Counted from the stretch's first letter, positions 46,436 through 55,932 are shown. The stretch: 64,000 bases of DNA from Dactylosporangium roseum (GCF_025264685.1 NZ_CP073721.1:5695001-5759000), one strand, 5' to 3'. Numbers and translations: made by a program. Notes: generated by a model not told the origin, from the sequence alone.

Positions 46436-46822
46436 CAGCGGGTGCGGTCCTTCGTCGGTGTCATGTTGTCTCAGCAACTCCATGATCACCGATGGATCGC
46501 ACCCGTCCCGCATCACCCCAACCCGGCTGCGGACGCCTACATCCGCCCAGGTCAAACACCTGTCAATCGACTACGCAACGCCCTGGTCTTCAGCCAACGC
46601 AGCACGAGGCGGTTTGAAATCATCCCCACGCAGAACGATTCCGAAGGGCCACAATCCTTCGTCTCCTGAACAGCATCATCAGCCGAAAGTCCTGCCTACC
46701 TCATCAGACTCCCTTCGATGTTCGTGACACACGCCCCGGCAAAGTTGTGATGCCAGGAGGGGCCAGGTGCGGCAACTTCCCAGGTATGGGGGCGGTCCGG
46801 CGTGGACCGCCCCCAAATGGTG

Positions 46823-47206
46823 CTACGTGGCGGCTCGTTCGGCGACGCTGCGTTCCACGCAGAACTCGTTGCCTTCCGGGTCCGCGAGCGTGACCCAGCC
46901 GGTGCCGTCCGGCCGGCGGTGGTCCTCGAAGAGCTTCGCGCCGACCCCGATCAACCGGTCGACCTCTTCATCTCGGGTGCGATCCTGAGGTTGCAGATCG
47001 AGGTGTACGCGGTTCTTCACCACCTTGCCCTCAGGCACTCGGATGAACAGCATCGTTGGCTGCCCCTCGGCGATCAGCGACACCTCGGGGTCGCCAGGCT
47101 CGTCCTCGACGCGCATCGGGCGGCCAACTACCATCGACCAGAACTGTGCCAGCTTGTATGGATCACCAGTCGTATCGAAGGTGATGTTGTGAATGCTTGT
47201 GACCAT
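46823..47206 (-). CDS. VOC/glyoxalase-family protein
   Basis: A 127-residue single-domain protein: IHNITFDTTGDPYKLAQFWS, MLFIRVPEGK, VKNRVHLDLQPQD and WVTLADPEGNEFCV. His and Glu residues at the usual vicinal-oxygen-chelate metal positions are visible (HNITF, HLDLQ, GNEFCV). The ATG at 47206 is chosen because TTGGAG lies just upstream. The function could be glyoxalase-like, dioxygenase-like or antibiotic binding. Confidence 0.85.
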   Translation of the reverse strand: MVTSIHNITFDTTGDPYKLAQFWSMVVGRPMRVEDEPGDPEVSLIAEGQPTMLFIRVPEGKVVKNRVHLDLQPQDRTRDEEVDRLIGVGAKLFEDHRRPDGTGWVTLADPEGNEFCVERSVAERAAT

Positions 47207-47589
47207 CACACTCTCCAAAGTGGATGAATGCGCCCCAAGTCACAGCAGGTCAGCGGTGCCGGCGATGGGGCGCGGTGGACTCATCGGTGAACATCTCAAC
47301 CGCACCTCCTCTCGCCAAAGGGCTGACCACGTGATCGTCGCATCCCCCAACCAGATCGTGCAACCCGCAACCTCCCCGATGGCTTGGCCGCCGAGTGGTT
47401 GCGTGAAGCTGCTCGCTGTCAGCGAGGGAAGCCCACTTCGACCTGCCGCAGACCTCGTCGTCCCGCACCACACGGCTGACCTGGCGCGGTGAACACCCGC
47501 ACCTCTACATCGGCGCGTGGGACGGTTTATGCTGGCACGGGCGACCGAGTCTGTCCCGCCTGAAGCGGGGATGTGTCAGAGCGCCTCGT
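47207..47589. other. Gene-free stretch
   Basis: No ORF here has convincing homology on either strand; the short frames look like shadows of each other. It lies between the VOC gene promoter and an ISAs1 remnant and is probably IS debris. Confidence 0.35.
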
Positions 47590-48220
47590 GGCGCACTGGT
47601 TGCCCTTGACGGTCAGGACCCAGTGCGCGCCGCGCCCGGCGAGGTAGGCGACGTGGTCGCGTTGACAGTGCAGCGCGTCGGCGGTCACGACGGTGCCATG
47701 CAGGTCACCGATCTGATCCAGCAGGGTGGTGAAGCGGGTGATCTCGTTGGTCTTGGTGTCGACGTCGGTGCTGGCCAGGACGATGCCGGTGCGCTGATCG
47801 GCGGCTGCGAGGACGTGCCGGGCGGCGCTGTCGCGGGTGCGAGAGCCGCGCAGGGTCTTGCCGTCCACGGCGATCGCTCGTCTGGACCCGGGTGCTAGTG
47901 CGGGGATCCTTGCGGCGAGCCAGATTCCGATCGCCGCAGTGAGCAGATCCGGGTCGATGGCTTGGAGCAGTCTGCGGATCATCGCTTCGGATGGCCGACG
48001 GTCCGCGTCGATGCCCAGCAGTACCGCGGTGTCGGCGGGCAGGTCGGCGACCCATTCGGCGATCGCGGTGTAGGAGCGGTAGCCGGCCACGACCGCGCAG
48101 ACAGCCGCCGTGAGCACCACGGTCAGGTGATGGCGGATGCCCCGGCGGGCGCGCGGATCGGGCACCGCGGCCAGGGCTGCGGGCAGACCGACGGTCAACT
48201 CCGGCGGGCGGAGTCCTGTG
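47590..48220 (-). mobile_element. ISAs1-family transposase, truncated at both ends
   Basis: The minus-strand frame reads ALAAVPDPRARRGIRHHLTV, then AIAVDGKTLRGSRTRD (first catalytic Asp region), VTADALHCQRDHVAYLAG and HWVLTVKGNQ. The C-terminal catalytic Glu region is lost at about 47590 (CATRRSDTSP is unrelated). Upstream, the coding stops exactly where the terminal repeat of the next IS begins (48221), so that IS inserted into this one. Confidence 0.75.
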
Positions 48221-48775
48221 GGACTCGTAAATTCGGTTCGGGGCTGTGACGTGCCGTTTCGGCGCGAGGTCGCCCGGCCGTAAGCGCCACCATGGAGGCA
48301 TGACCGCTTCGCTGGTGTATCTGCTCCTGCGCCGGATCTTGCAGATGCTGACCCAGCTCGCCCGAGACGGCGGCGCGAAAGACGTCGAACTGCTCGTGTT
48401 ACGGCATCAGGTGGCGGTGCTGCGCCGGCAGGTGCACCGCCCCGACCTGCAACCAGCCGATCGGGTGGTGCTGGCGGCGTTGTCACGGCTGCTGCCCCGT
48501 TCACAATGGTCGGCGTTCTTCGTCACCCCAGCCACGCTGCTGCGCTGGCACCGGCAACTGATCGCCCGGCACTGGACGTATCCGCACGCACGGCCCGGCC
48601 GGCCACCCATCGACCGGGAGCTCCGTGCGCTGGTGCTGCGGCTGGCCGCGGAGAATCCGACTTGGGGTCACCGCCGCGTGCAGGGTGAGCTGGCTCGTTT
48701 GGGCTACCGGATCGCGGCCAGCACGGTCTGGAAGATTCTGCACCAGGCCGGCGTCGACCTACTGCACGCCGACCA
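48221..48775 (+). mobile_element. Integrase-core IS, right-end two thirds
   Basis: It begins with the terminal repeat CTCGTAAATTCGGTTCGG (48224-48241). The transposase starts at 48300 (MTASLVYLLLRRILQMLTQL), followed by ELLVLRHQVAVLRRQVHRPD and ENPTWGHRRVQGELARLGY. Homology ends near ILHQAGVDLLHADHE, so the DDE integrase part found in the copy at 417 is missing. Together the two copies give nearly the whole protein. The element is an rve/integrase-core family close to IS3/IS481. Confidence 0.7.
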
Positions 48776-49082
48776 CGAACCACAATCCCCAGACGAATGG
48801 GAGCAATGGTTCACCGCCACCCGCAAGGCCCTGCGCCGACAGGCGCTGACCCCGCACGGCGGCGGCCGCGACGATCAACACCACCATCTCGTGCACACCC
48901 ACTGCCGCCGACGTTACGAGGCCGAAACGGCACGAACCTGGCGTCCTTCTGCACCACCTGCCAGCCCACGTGGGGCTTGCCTGGGCCGTGTGCGGTGAAA
49001 GTCGCATGCACGGTCCTGAGGGGGCGGCGGCGCAGCAATGCGCCATCGCTACCCGGCCCCGGCGCAGCAATGCGTCGGGGCT

Positions 49083-49273
49083 ACAATTACAGCCGACTGA
49101 AGCACCGGCTGAGACCGATGCGCGGGCTACGAACCGAGCAGACAGCACAGGTCATCATCGCCGGACACGCCTTCATGCAGAACCTCCGCCGCGGCCACTA
49201 CGAACCCGCCGTCGACGCTCCGCCCGCGCTGCGGGTCGCCGCTGCGTTTGCCGAACTCGCCCGGGCGATCTGA
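49083..49273 (+). mobile_element. IS6-like transposase, C-terminal fragment
   Basis: The frame reads NYSRLKHRLRPMRGLRTEQT, then AQVIIAGHAFMQNLRRGHYE and RVAAAFAELARAI, matching the extreme C-terminus of actinobacterial IS6-type transposases (SRLK with the final Glu region changed). The preceding 48776-49082 has no recognised gene and is probably further IS debris. It marks the left boundary of the biosynthetic cluster. Confidence 0.5.
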
Positions 49274-49376
49274 CTACGGGCCACGAGGACGACTTCCGCA
49301 TCATCGATCTCTCAACGCAACAGCGCCGAATGAACGCCCGACCCGTCCAAATCCAGCCGGTGCGGTCGAGTCTTGT

Positions 49377-49447
49377 CTAACGTTTTTCCCACTGACTGCC
49401 GCCCGCTCGTTTGGATAGTGTCCTCCCGGCGGTATCCGAGCGATCGG
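49377..49447 (+). promoter_or_regulatory. Repeated promoter-like element, copy 1
   Basis: About 55 of 71 bases match 58653-58722, including CCCACTGA, the -10-like TAGTGT (49416-49421 region) and ATCCGAG. It lies immediately upstream of the E1-beta-like gene, ending 10 bases before its start. Likely a promoter shared within the biosynthetic cluster (inference). Confidence 0.45.
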
Positions 49448-49457
49448 GAGTGGATCT

Positions 49458-50420
49458 ATGGCGGTCGTGGGCTATCTGGCGGCTATCAACCGGGCGCTCC
49501 ATGACGAGATGGCGCGAGACCCGGCGGTCAGCGTCCTGGGCGAGGACGTGCGCGTCGGCGTGACCGGGCTGACCAAAGGGCTCTTCGACGCCTTCGGCTC
49601 CGATCGGGTGCTGGACACCCCACTTTCGGAGCAGGCGTTCACCAGTTTCGCGACGGGCGCGGCGATGACCGGCCAGCGCCCCGTGGTGGAGTTCCAGATC
49701 CCGTCGCTGCTCTATCTGGTCCTCGAACAGATCGCCAACCAGGCGCACAAGTTCTCGCTCATGACCGGCGGGCAGGTGAACGTGCCCGTCACCTATCTGG
49801 TCCCGAGCTCCGGTTCGCGGTACGGCATGGCCGGCCAGCACTCCGACCACCCCTATAGCCTTTTCGCGCATGTGGGCGTCAAGACCGTGGTCCCCGCCAC
49901 GCCGGCCGACGCCTACGGAGTGATGCTGTCGGCCATCAGAGACCCCGACCCGGTGGTGTTGTTCTTTCCCGCCTACCTGATGGGTGTGACCGAGGAGGTT
50001 CCGGGCGAGCTTCCCGCGGTACCGCTTGGCCGGGCCCGTGTCCACCGGGAAGGAACCGATGTCACGGTGGTGGCGACCGGGCATCTGGTGCAGCAGGCGC
50101 TCGCCGTCGCGGAAAGATTGGCCGGGGACATCTCGATCGAGGTGGTCGATCCCAGGACGCTCTACCCGCTCGACTGGGTAACGCTGCGCGAGTCGGTCCA
50201 CAAGACGGGACGGCTGGTGGTCGTCGACGACTCCAACCGGATGTGCGGCTTCGGCGCGGAGGTCGTCGCGACGGCCGCGCAGGAGTTCGCGCTGGTCTCG
50301 CCGCCCGTGCGGATCTCGAGGCCCGACGGGGCGGTCATCCCCTACGCGGTCGAGCTCGACATTGCGTTGCTTCCGAGCGAGCAGCAGCTCGAGGAGGCCG
50401 TCCGGGCGGTGTGCAAGTGA
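49458..50420 (+). CDS. Pyruvate-dehydrogenase E1-beta-like protein (thiamine-dependent)
   Basis: A 320-residue transketolase-like Pyr/C-terminal protein: YLAAINRALHDEMARDPAVS, VLGEDVRVGVTGLTKGLFDA, TPLSEQAFTSFATGAAMTG, VVATGHLVQQALAVAERLAG and VVDPRTLYPLD. In 2-oxoacid dehydrogenases the beta subunit works with an E1-alpha that binds the thiamine phosphate; none lies beside it here. Known context: orthosomycin clusters contain AviB1/AviB2-like E1 alpha/beta pairs thought to add a two-carbon branch to a sugar. GGGAG lies seven bases before the ATG; its stop overlaps the next GTG. Confidence 0.85.
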   Translation: MAVVGYLAAINRALHDEMARDPAVSVLGEDVRVGVTGLTKGLFDAFGSDRVLDTPLSEQAFTSFATGAAMTGQRPVVEFQIPSLLYLVLEQIANQAHKFSLMTGGQVNVPVTYLVPSSGSRYGMAGQHSDHPYSLFAHVGVKTVVPATPADAYGVMLSAIRDPDPVVLFFPAYLMGVTEEVPGELPAVPLGRARVHREGTDVTVVATGHLVQQALAVAERLAGDISIEVVDPRTLYPLDWVTLRESVHKTGRLVVVDDSNRMCGFGAEVVATAAQEFALVSPPVRISRPDGAVIPYAVELDIALLPSEQQLEEAVRAVCK

Positions 50421-51421
50421 GCGACGGCGCCCCGGACGGCGGCCCGCCGAAGGTCGCCACCGTCACGGTCGGGACCAACGAGCTGAAGTGGCTGGACCGG
50501 TGCCTCGGCTCGTTGACGAAGTCCGACACGACCGGGTTCGAGCTGGAGTGCCACTACGTCGACAACGCGTCCGCCGACGGCAGCGCCGATCATGTCGCCG
50601 CCGCCTATCCGTCCGTGTGCATCACGCGCAACGAACGCAACCTCGGCTTCACCGGGGCCAACAACGTGGGGATCCGGAAGGCGCTGGACGGTGGCGCGGA
50701 CTACGTCTTCCTGATCAATCCCGACACCTTCACCCCGCCGGGCCTCGTCCGTGGGCTGGTGGAGTTCGCCGAACGCTGGCCCGACTACGGGGTCATCGGT
50801 CCGATGCAGTACCGCTACAACCCCGACAGCGACGAACTGGCCGACTTCAACGACTGGTCGCAGACCGCACTGTGGCTGGGCGAGCAGCACGCTTTCGCCG
50901 GTGACGGGATCGTTCACCCGTCACCGGCGGGCCCGATGACCGGCCGGGCCCCGCGAACGTTCGAGCCCGCCTACGTCCAAGGGGCGGCGTTCTTCGTGCG
51001 GGCCGAGGTGTTCGCGAAGATCGGGCTGCTCGACCCGGTGTTCCACACCTACTACGAGGAGACGGACCTTTGCCGCCGGGTCCGGTGGGCCGGGTGGCGG
51101 GTGGCGCTCCTGCTGGACCTCGGCGTACAGCACTACGGCGGGGGCGGCACGGCGGCGAGCGAGTACACGCGCGTCAACATGCGACGCAACCGCTACTACT
51201 ACCTGCTGACGGACGTGGAGTGGTCGCCGTTGAAGACCGCCCGGCTGGTGTCCCGTTGGCTGGTCGACGACCTGCGAGGACACAGCGTCAGCGGTGACAC
51301 GGCCCCGGCGATCGGACGCCGCGAGACCGCGCAGGCGCTCGTGTGGATCGCCCGGAGACTACCGACGATCCGCAGCCGCAGGGCCGAACACCGGCGGCTC
51401 GCCGGGGCGCGGGCTCGGTGA
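50417..51421 (+). CDS. GT2-family glycosyltransferase (rhamnosyltransferase-like)
   Basis: A 334-residue inverting GT-A enzyme. The nucleotide-sugar region is VATVTVGTNELKWLDRCLGS, YVDNASADGS, ERNLGFTGANNVGIRKA and LINPDTFTPPG (DxD-like site). The acceptor half has PAYVQGAAFFVRAEVFAKIG and YYEETDLCRRVRWAGW, the ED-x-D-x-C-x-R pattern. It is cytoplasmic and resembles WbbL-type deoxysugar transferases. GTG overlaps the E1-beta stop and its own stop overlaps the next GTG. Confidence 0.9.
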   Translation: MSDGAPDGGPPKVATVTVGTNELKWLDRCLGSLTKSDTTGFELECHYVDNASADGSADHVAAAYPSVCITRNERNLGFTGANNVGIRKALDGGADYVFLINPDTFTPPGLVRGLVEFAERWPDYGVIGPMQYRYNPDSDELADFNDWSQTALWLGEQHAFAGDGIVHPSPAGPMTGRAPRTFEPAYVQGAAFFVRAEVFAKIGLLDPVFHTYYEETDLCRRVRWAGWRVALLLDLGVQHYGGGGTAASEYTRVNMRRNRYYYLLTDVEWSPLKTARLVSRWLVDDLRGHSVSGDTAPAIGRRETAQALVWIARRLPTIRSRRAEHRRLAGARAR

Positions 51422-52470
51422 GCCGTCCGCGCATCGCCATCGCGGGAAACCTTCGCTGGAACGCGGGGTTCAGCGAGACCGTCGCCAACTACGTGGCGGC
51501 GGCCCCCGGCGTGGGCTGCGAGATCGCGGTGGCGGCCCCGGTGTCGCGGATGGACGCCGAGGTGCCGAAGCACCTGCCCGTGGTGGAGGACCTCGGCTGG
51601 GCGACCCACCTGGTCGTGATGTTCGAGGCCCGGCAGTTCCTCTCCGACGAGCAGCGCGAACTGGTCTCGAGCATTCCCCGCGCCCGCCGGGTCGTGATCG
51701 ACTTCGATGGACATTACGACCCGGACGCGGCGACCGAGGTCGGCCCCGGACCGGTGACGGCCTGGCGCGAGTTGTACCGGGAGCTCAGCGACCTGGTGCT
51801 ACTGCCCAAGCTCGGCGGGCGGCTGCCGCCGGGCGCCGCGTTCTTCCCCTGCATGGGGATGCCCGCCACGGTGCGCCGGCCACCGCTGCACGGGGACACC
51901 GACTACGACCTGCAGTACATCGGCAGCAACTGGTGGCGCTGGGATCCACTCACCGAGGTCGTCGAGGCGGCGCTGGCCGCCGAGCCGGCGCTCAGCCGGA
52001 TCCGGGTGTGCGGCCGCTGGTGGGACGGCGAGGTCTGCGTCGGGCACGAGAGGGCCAGCGCCAACGAGCCCGGCTGGCTCCGGGAACGCGGCGTGGAGGT
52101 CGCTCCGGCGGTGGCCTTCGGCCGCGTCGTCGCGGAGATGGGACGGTCCCTGGTCTCCCCGGTCCTGGTCCGCCCGCTGGTCGCGGGGACCGGACTGCTG
52201 ACGCCCCGGATGTTCGAGACGCTCGCCTCGGGCAGCGTGCCCGTGCTGCCACCGGCCGCCGAGTTCATGGCGGAACTCTATGGCGACGGCTGCGAGAAGT
52301 TGATGCTGGGCAAGGACCCCGCCACGACGCTCGGCCGGATCGCCACGAACCGCCGGACGTACGCCCGCGTGGTCGCCGAGATCATGGAACGGGTCCGCGA
52401 GCGGTACAGCTACCGCCGGGTGCTCGATGACCTGCTGGGGTTTCTGGGCTGCCGCGGCGACGGCCGGTAG
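51418..52470 (+). CDS. CgeB-like glycosyltransferase
   Basis: A 350-residue GT-B-type protein: RPRIAIAGNLRWNAGFSETV, VVIDFDGHYDPDA and YDLQYIGSNWWRWDPLTEVV. The C-terminal motif LTPRMFETLASGSVPVLPP is shared with CgeB/DUF3880 spore-protein maturation glycosyltransferases. It is the third gene of an overlapping trio (GTG at 51418). Likely builds a sugar-sugar linkage in the product. Confidence 0.75.
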   Translation: MSRPRIAIAGNLRWNAGFSETVANYVAAAPGVGCEIAVAAPVSRMDAEVPKHLPVVEDLGWATHLVVMFEARQFLSDEQRELVSSIPRARRVVIDFDGHYDPDAATEVGPGPVTAWRELYRELSDLVLLPKLGGRLPPGAAFFPCMGMPATVRRPPLHGDTDYDLQYIGSNWWRWDPLTEVVEAALAAEPALSRIRVCGRWWDGEVCVGHERASANEPGWLRERGVEVAPAVAFGRVVAEMGRSLVSPVLVRPLVAGTGLLTPRMFETLASGSVPVLPPAAEFMAELYGDGCEKLMLGKDPATTLGRIATNRRTYARVVAEIMERVRERYSYRRVLDDLLGFLGCRGDGR

Positions 52471-52494
52471 GGACCGCGTCCGGAGCGGCGCCCG

Positions 52495-53358
52495 TCAGTG
52501 TTCGCGGGCGATACCCAGGAGGGTCGCTCCGCCGTAGACGACCGTCAGGAGAAGGGAACGCCACCGCGCCTCGGGGGCGTTGCGATGGCGGTCCAGCTCC
52601 TTGCGGAAGCCGGGCACGGTGGATTTCCGACGGACCTCGGAGCGGCCCTGCCAGTAGGCCCGGCGAAGCAGGTACCGCAGCCGCAGGCGGTGCGGGTCCA
52701 CGTCGTGGACGACCGCGACGTGCCCGAGCAGCCGTTCGCGGGCGCCGTACTGTTTCATCAGCCCGATGAACGAGGTGTCCTCGCCGGACAGCAGGCCGCC
52801 ACCGGTACGGCTGAGGGCCAGGTCGAAGTCCAACCCGTGGGCGGCCGCGAAGGCCGAGTCCACGCCCATGCAGGCACCCCAAATCTTGATCTCGCCCTGG
52901 GGCCGGTGCCAGCCGATGAGGTGGAACTGCCCCGACGTGACGAAGAACGGGAGCTTGCGCAGTGTCGACGGCCTGACCAGGCGAGTGCCGGTGACGTGGG
53001 CACCCGCCCTGAATGCGGCGCGGACCTCGTCCACCGCGGTGGCGTCGAGACGCACGTCATCGTCGATGAAGAGGATGTGGTGGTGCGGCCGTTCCCTGAG
53101 GATGGTGTTGCGCGACGCGGAGAGGCCATTGTTGGCGCCCAGGACACGCATGCTGCCGCCCTCGGCCCGGACCTTCTCCGCGACCGCCTCGGCCTGCGCA
53201 CTGTGCGGCCGATCGAGCAGCACGACGTATTCGTCGTCTCTTAGCTGGGAGATGTTGTGCCGGAAGTTCTTCTCGACGTTCTCCACCCGATAGGCACAGA
53301 CGGCCACCACCATCGGATGGTCGGATGGGCTTCCCGCTCCTGTCACTGGGCTGAGCAT
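52495..53358 (-). CDS. GT2-family glycosyltransferase, convergent
   Basis: A 287-residue GT-A enzyme: MVVAVCAYRVENVEKNFRHN, YVVLLDRPHSAQAEAVAEKV, VLGANNGLSASRNTILRERP and HILFIDDDVRLDATAV (DDD metal site). In the second half are KIWGACMGVDSAFAAAHGLD and LLSGEDTSFIGLMKQYG. It is transcribed toward the upstream trio. The ATG at 53358 sits close before the first strand; the frame remains open to 53490. The segment 53359-53551 is probably a divergent promoter region with an unusually A+T-rich patch near 53380-53420. Confidence 0.85.
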   Translation of the reverse strand: MLSPVTGAGSPSDHPMVVAVCAYRVENVEKNFRHNISQLRDDEYVVLLDRPHSAQAEAVAEKVRAEGGSMRVLGANNGLSASRNTILRERPHHHILFIDDDVRLDATAVDEVRAAFRAGAHVTGTRLVRPSTLRKLPFFVTSGQFHLIGWHRPQGEIKIWGACMGVDSAFAAAHGLDFDLALSRTGGGLLSGEDTSFIGLMKQYGARERLLGHVAVVHDVDPHRLRLRYLLRRAYWQGRSEVRRKSTVPGFRKELDRHRNAPEARWRSLLLTVVYGGATLLGIAREH

Positions 53359-53551
53359 AGTGCACCAATGCCTAGGGAAAACGTTAGTGGTACCGGCCTC
53401 GGCAAAAGATAGGATGTCACGAAACTCTCTGGACCGGCGTCCGGGTAACGCGACCGCCTGGTGAATCACAGTAGTGAGATCCCTAGTCACAGGCTTACCG
53501 GAAATTGTTAAGGTCGCTATTCGTGAATCTCGAACGATCTTAGGGCGGGCG

Positions 53552-54226
53552 ATGACTCGGGAACGTTATCAGGCGTGGGAATGGGACACCGCGGAGGGCA
53601 TGCAACTGCGTCTGGCGGGGTTCCTGCCGCGCCCCGTGTACCTTTCCGACCGGCAGCGCCGGGTCGACTGGGTCGCCGATCGCCTGGCCCTGAACGCCGA
53701 CAGCGAGGTGCTCGAGGTCGGCAGCGGCGAAGGTGTGATGGCGGCGGCGCTGGCCTCCCGAATCCGCATGATCTGCTGCGCCGACGTGAGCAAGTCGTTT
53801 CTGGACAAGGCGCGGGAGACGTGCTCGGACCACGCGAACGTCACGTACCACCTCATCGACGACGACTATCTTGAGACGCTGCCGTCCGCGTCGTTCGACG
53901 CAGGCTACTCCCTGAACGTATTCATCCACCTGGACGCCTACGAAATCTTCCAGTACTTCCGGGAGCTTTCCCGGGTGCTGCGTCCCGGCGGCCGGTTCGT
54001 CATGAACTTTCTGGAGCTCGGCGAGGTCACGTGGCCCTTCTTCCGGGGCGACCTCGCGCGATACCGGCAGGCGCAGGCCGTCGAGGCCAAGGGAATGGTC
54101 AGCTGGCACCACCGGGTCACCGTGGCGGCGCTGGCCCGCGAGGCGGGCCTCGAGCCGCTGCCGGAGAGCCTGGAGGACGAGGGTGGCGTCGTCTACCTGA
54201 CGCTGCGCCGCACGCCCACGGCCTGA
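53552..54226 (+). CDS. Class I SAM-dependent methyltransferase
   Basis: A 224-residue methyltransferase with VLEVGSGEGVMAAALASRI, CADVSKSFLDKARE, DAGYSLNVFIHLDAYEIF and ELSRVLRPGGRFVMNFLELG. In a glycosyltransferase-rich cluster it probably O- or C-methylates a sugar residue (inference). The ATG at 53552 is chosen by domain fit; an open frame extends to 53474. Confidence 0.85.
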   Translation: MTRERYQAWEWDTAEGMQLRLAGFLPRPVYLSDRQRRVDWVADRLALNADSEVLEVGSGEGVMAAALASRIRMICCADVSKSFLDKARETCSDHANVTYHLIDDDYLETLPSASFDAGYSLNVFIHLDAYEIFQYFRELSRVLRPGGRFVMNFLELGEVTWPFFRGDLARYRQAQAVEAKGMVSWHHRVTVAALAREAGLEPLPESLEDEGGVVYLTLRRTPTA

Positions 54227-54289
54227 CCGCGAACCCCGCGGGCGTTCCGGGACGTCCGGCGTGACATCGATTGCCAGATGAGGAGCACG

Positions 54290-55126
54290 ATGGCCCCCCA
54301 AACGCTGACCGAGGAACAGATCGAGGACTTCGTCCGGGACGGGTTCGTCCGGATCGAGGGCGCCTTCCCCCGCGAGCTGGCCGACCAGGTACGGGCGTCG
54401 CTGTGGAAGCAACTCGACATGGATCCGGACGACCCCACCACGTGGACGAAGGAAGTGATCCGGCTCGGCTTCTGCGACGAGGAGCCGTTCGTCCGCAGCG
54501 CGAACACGCCCCGATTGTACTCGGCCTACGACCAGCTCGTGGGGCCGGGGCGGTGGAAACAGCCGACCACCATGGGCACCTTCCCCATCCGGTTCCCCAC
54601 CAAGGACAAGAAGCCCGAGGACGCCGAGGACTTCGGCTGGCACATCGACGCCGGCTTCCTCGCCGTCGACATCGGCGTGGAGACGTACAAGGAGTGGCAG
54701 GGTGAGATGGCCGTCATCCCGCCGAACTACGAGGAGACGTTCCGCTACAACGTCTGGTCGAAGGGTCGGGCCCTGCTCATGCTCTTCCTCTACTCCGACA
54801 CCGGCGAGGCGGATGCACCTACCCTGATCAGGGTCGGATCGCACCTCGACGTACCGCCGCTGCTGGAGCCCGCCGGACGTGAGGGAAGGTATCTGCACAC
54901 CGACGACGTGGGTGTGGACCGGCCGCTCGCGTCGGCTACCGGGAACGCGGGCGACGTCTACCTTTGCCACCCGTTCCTGGTACACACCCCCGTCGCCAAC
55001 GTGGGCAGCAAGCCAAAGTTCATGGCGCAACCAAACCTGGAGCCGGTGGCCGAGCTGGAGCTGGATCGCGCGGACGGCCGATACACCCCGTTGGAGCGGT
55101 CCGTCCGGCTTGGGCTCGGCAGATAG
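54290..55126 (+). CDS. PhyH-family Fe(II)/2-oxoglutarate oxygenase, orthosomycin-type candidate
   Basis: A 278-residue non-heme iron oxygenase. LTEEQIEDFVRDGFVRIEGA is the family N-terminus. The iron facial triad is visible as W-H118-I-D120 plus a His in YLCHPFLVHTP (227 or 232). KPKFMAQPNL follows with a basic residue for 2-oxoglutarate. It resembles the AviO1/EvdO oxygenases that close orthoester and methylenedioxy rings in orthosomycins (from memory; not searched). GAGGAG precedes the ATG at 54290; ATG 54278 has no RBS. Confidence 0.82.
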   Translation: MAPQTLTEEQIEDFVRDGFVRIEGAFPRELADQVRASLWKQLDMDPDDPTTWTKEVIRLGFCDEEPFVRSANTPRLYSAYDQLVGPGRWKQPTTMGTFPIRFPTKDKKPEDAEDFGWHIDAGFLAVDIGVETYKEWQGEMAVIPPNYEETFRYNVWSKGRALLMLFLYSDTGEADAPTLIRVGSHLDVPPLLEPAGREGRYLHTDDVGVDRPLASATGNAGDVYLCHPFLVHTPVANVGSKPKFMAQPNLEPVAELELDRADGRYTPLERSVRLGLGR

Positions 55127-55173
55127 TACACCTATGCTCGGTCTCCGGGACCGAGGGCCGGAAGGGGGCCGGG

Positions 55174-55920
55174 GTGAGCTACCGCCACGTCGTCGTCAAG
55201 AGCGACTACACCGATCTGGCAAGCGGATCCGTGTTGCATTCGGCGCCCGGCTTCCCCGCCTTCCCGGTGCGGCTCGCCTCGGAGATCTTCTCGCGCGCCA
55301 TGGTGTTGCGCGGCGGCGACGACCCCGCGGTGGTCTGGGACCCCTGCTGCGGCGGCGGCTATCTGCTGTCGGTGCTGGGGCTGCTGCACCGTGGGGCGAT
55401 CGCGTCGCTGGTGGCCAGCGACATCGACCCGGCCGCGCTGCAGCTGGCCCGGGAGAACCTCGGCCTGCTCGACCCGGCCGCGCTCGACGACCGGGCGAGA
55501 GCGCTCGAGGAGCAGGCCGAGCGGTTCGGCAAACCGTCCTACCTGGAGGCCGCCGCGGCGGCGCGCAGGCTCGGGACGGCGCTGGCGGCCCAGGGCGGAC
55601 CGCTGACGGCGATCGTCCGGCGGGCTGACGTCTTCGACCGGGCCGGGCTCGAGGCGGTGGTCGACGGCGCCGCCCCGGACATCGTGATCGCGGACGTGCC
55701 CTACGGTGAACAGACGACCTGGAGCGGGAGCGCCGGCGACGCCGGCGTGCCGGAGATGCTCACCACCGTCGCGTCGGTCCTCACCTCCGGCGCGGTGCTC
55801 GCCGTCTCCGCGCGTGGCCGCAAAGTACCGCTGGGCGGGGTCTGCCGGCCCGTCGAGTCATTCCGCGTGGGCACCCGCGCCGTCGCGCTGCTGCGGCCCA
55901 CGAACTTCACCGGCCGCTGA
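55174..55920 (+). CDS. aviRa: AviRa-like 23S rRNA (guanine) methyltransferase, self-resistance
   Basis: A 248-residue methyltransferase. The start YRHVVVKSDYTDLASGSVLH then SAPGFPAFPVRLASEIFSRA, the SAM site VVWDPCCGGGYLLSVLGLLH, the region SERFGKPSYLEAA-like (EQAERFGKPSYLEAAAAARR) and IADVPYGEQTTW match AviRa, which methylates 23S rRNA and confers avilamycin resistance. The GTG at 55174 follows GAAGGGGG. Downstream of the oxygenase by 47 bases in the same direction. Presence with an AviRb-like gene is strong evidence for an orthosomycin-type product. Confidence 0.88.
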   Translation: MSYRHVVVKSDYTDLASGSVLHSAPGFPAFPVRLASEIFSRAMVLRGGDDPAVVWDPCCGGGYLLSVLGLLHRGAIASLVASDIDPAALQLARENLGLLDPAALDDRARALEEQAERFGKPSYLEAAAAARRLGTALAAQGGPLTAIVRRADVFDRAGLEAVVDGAAPDIVIADVPYGEQTTWSGSAGDAGVPEMLTTVASVLTSGAVLAVSARGRKVPLGGVCRPVESFRVGTRAVALLRPTNFTGR

Positions 55921-55932
55921 CCCTACCGAACC

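Noticed and set aside
47240-47473. Short overlapping ORFs between the VOC gene and the ISAs1 remnant
   Set aside because: No start with a ribosome-binding site, no homology and competing frames on both strands.
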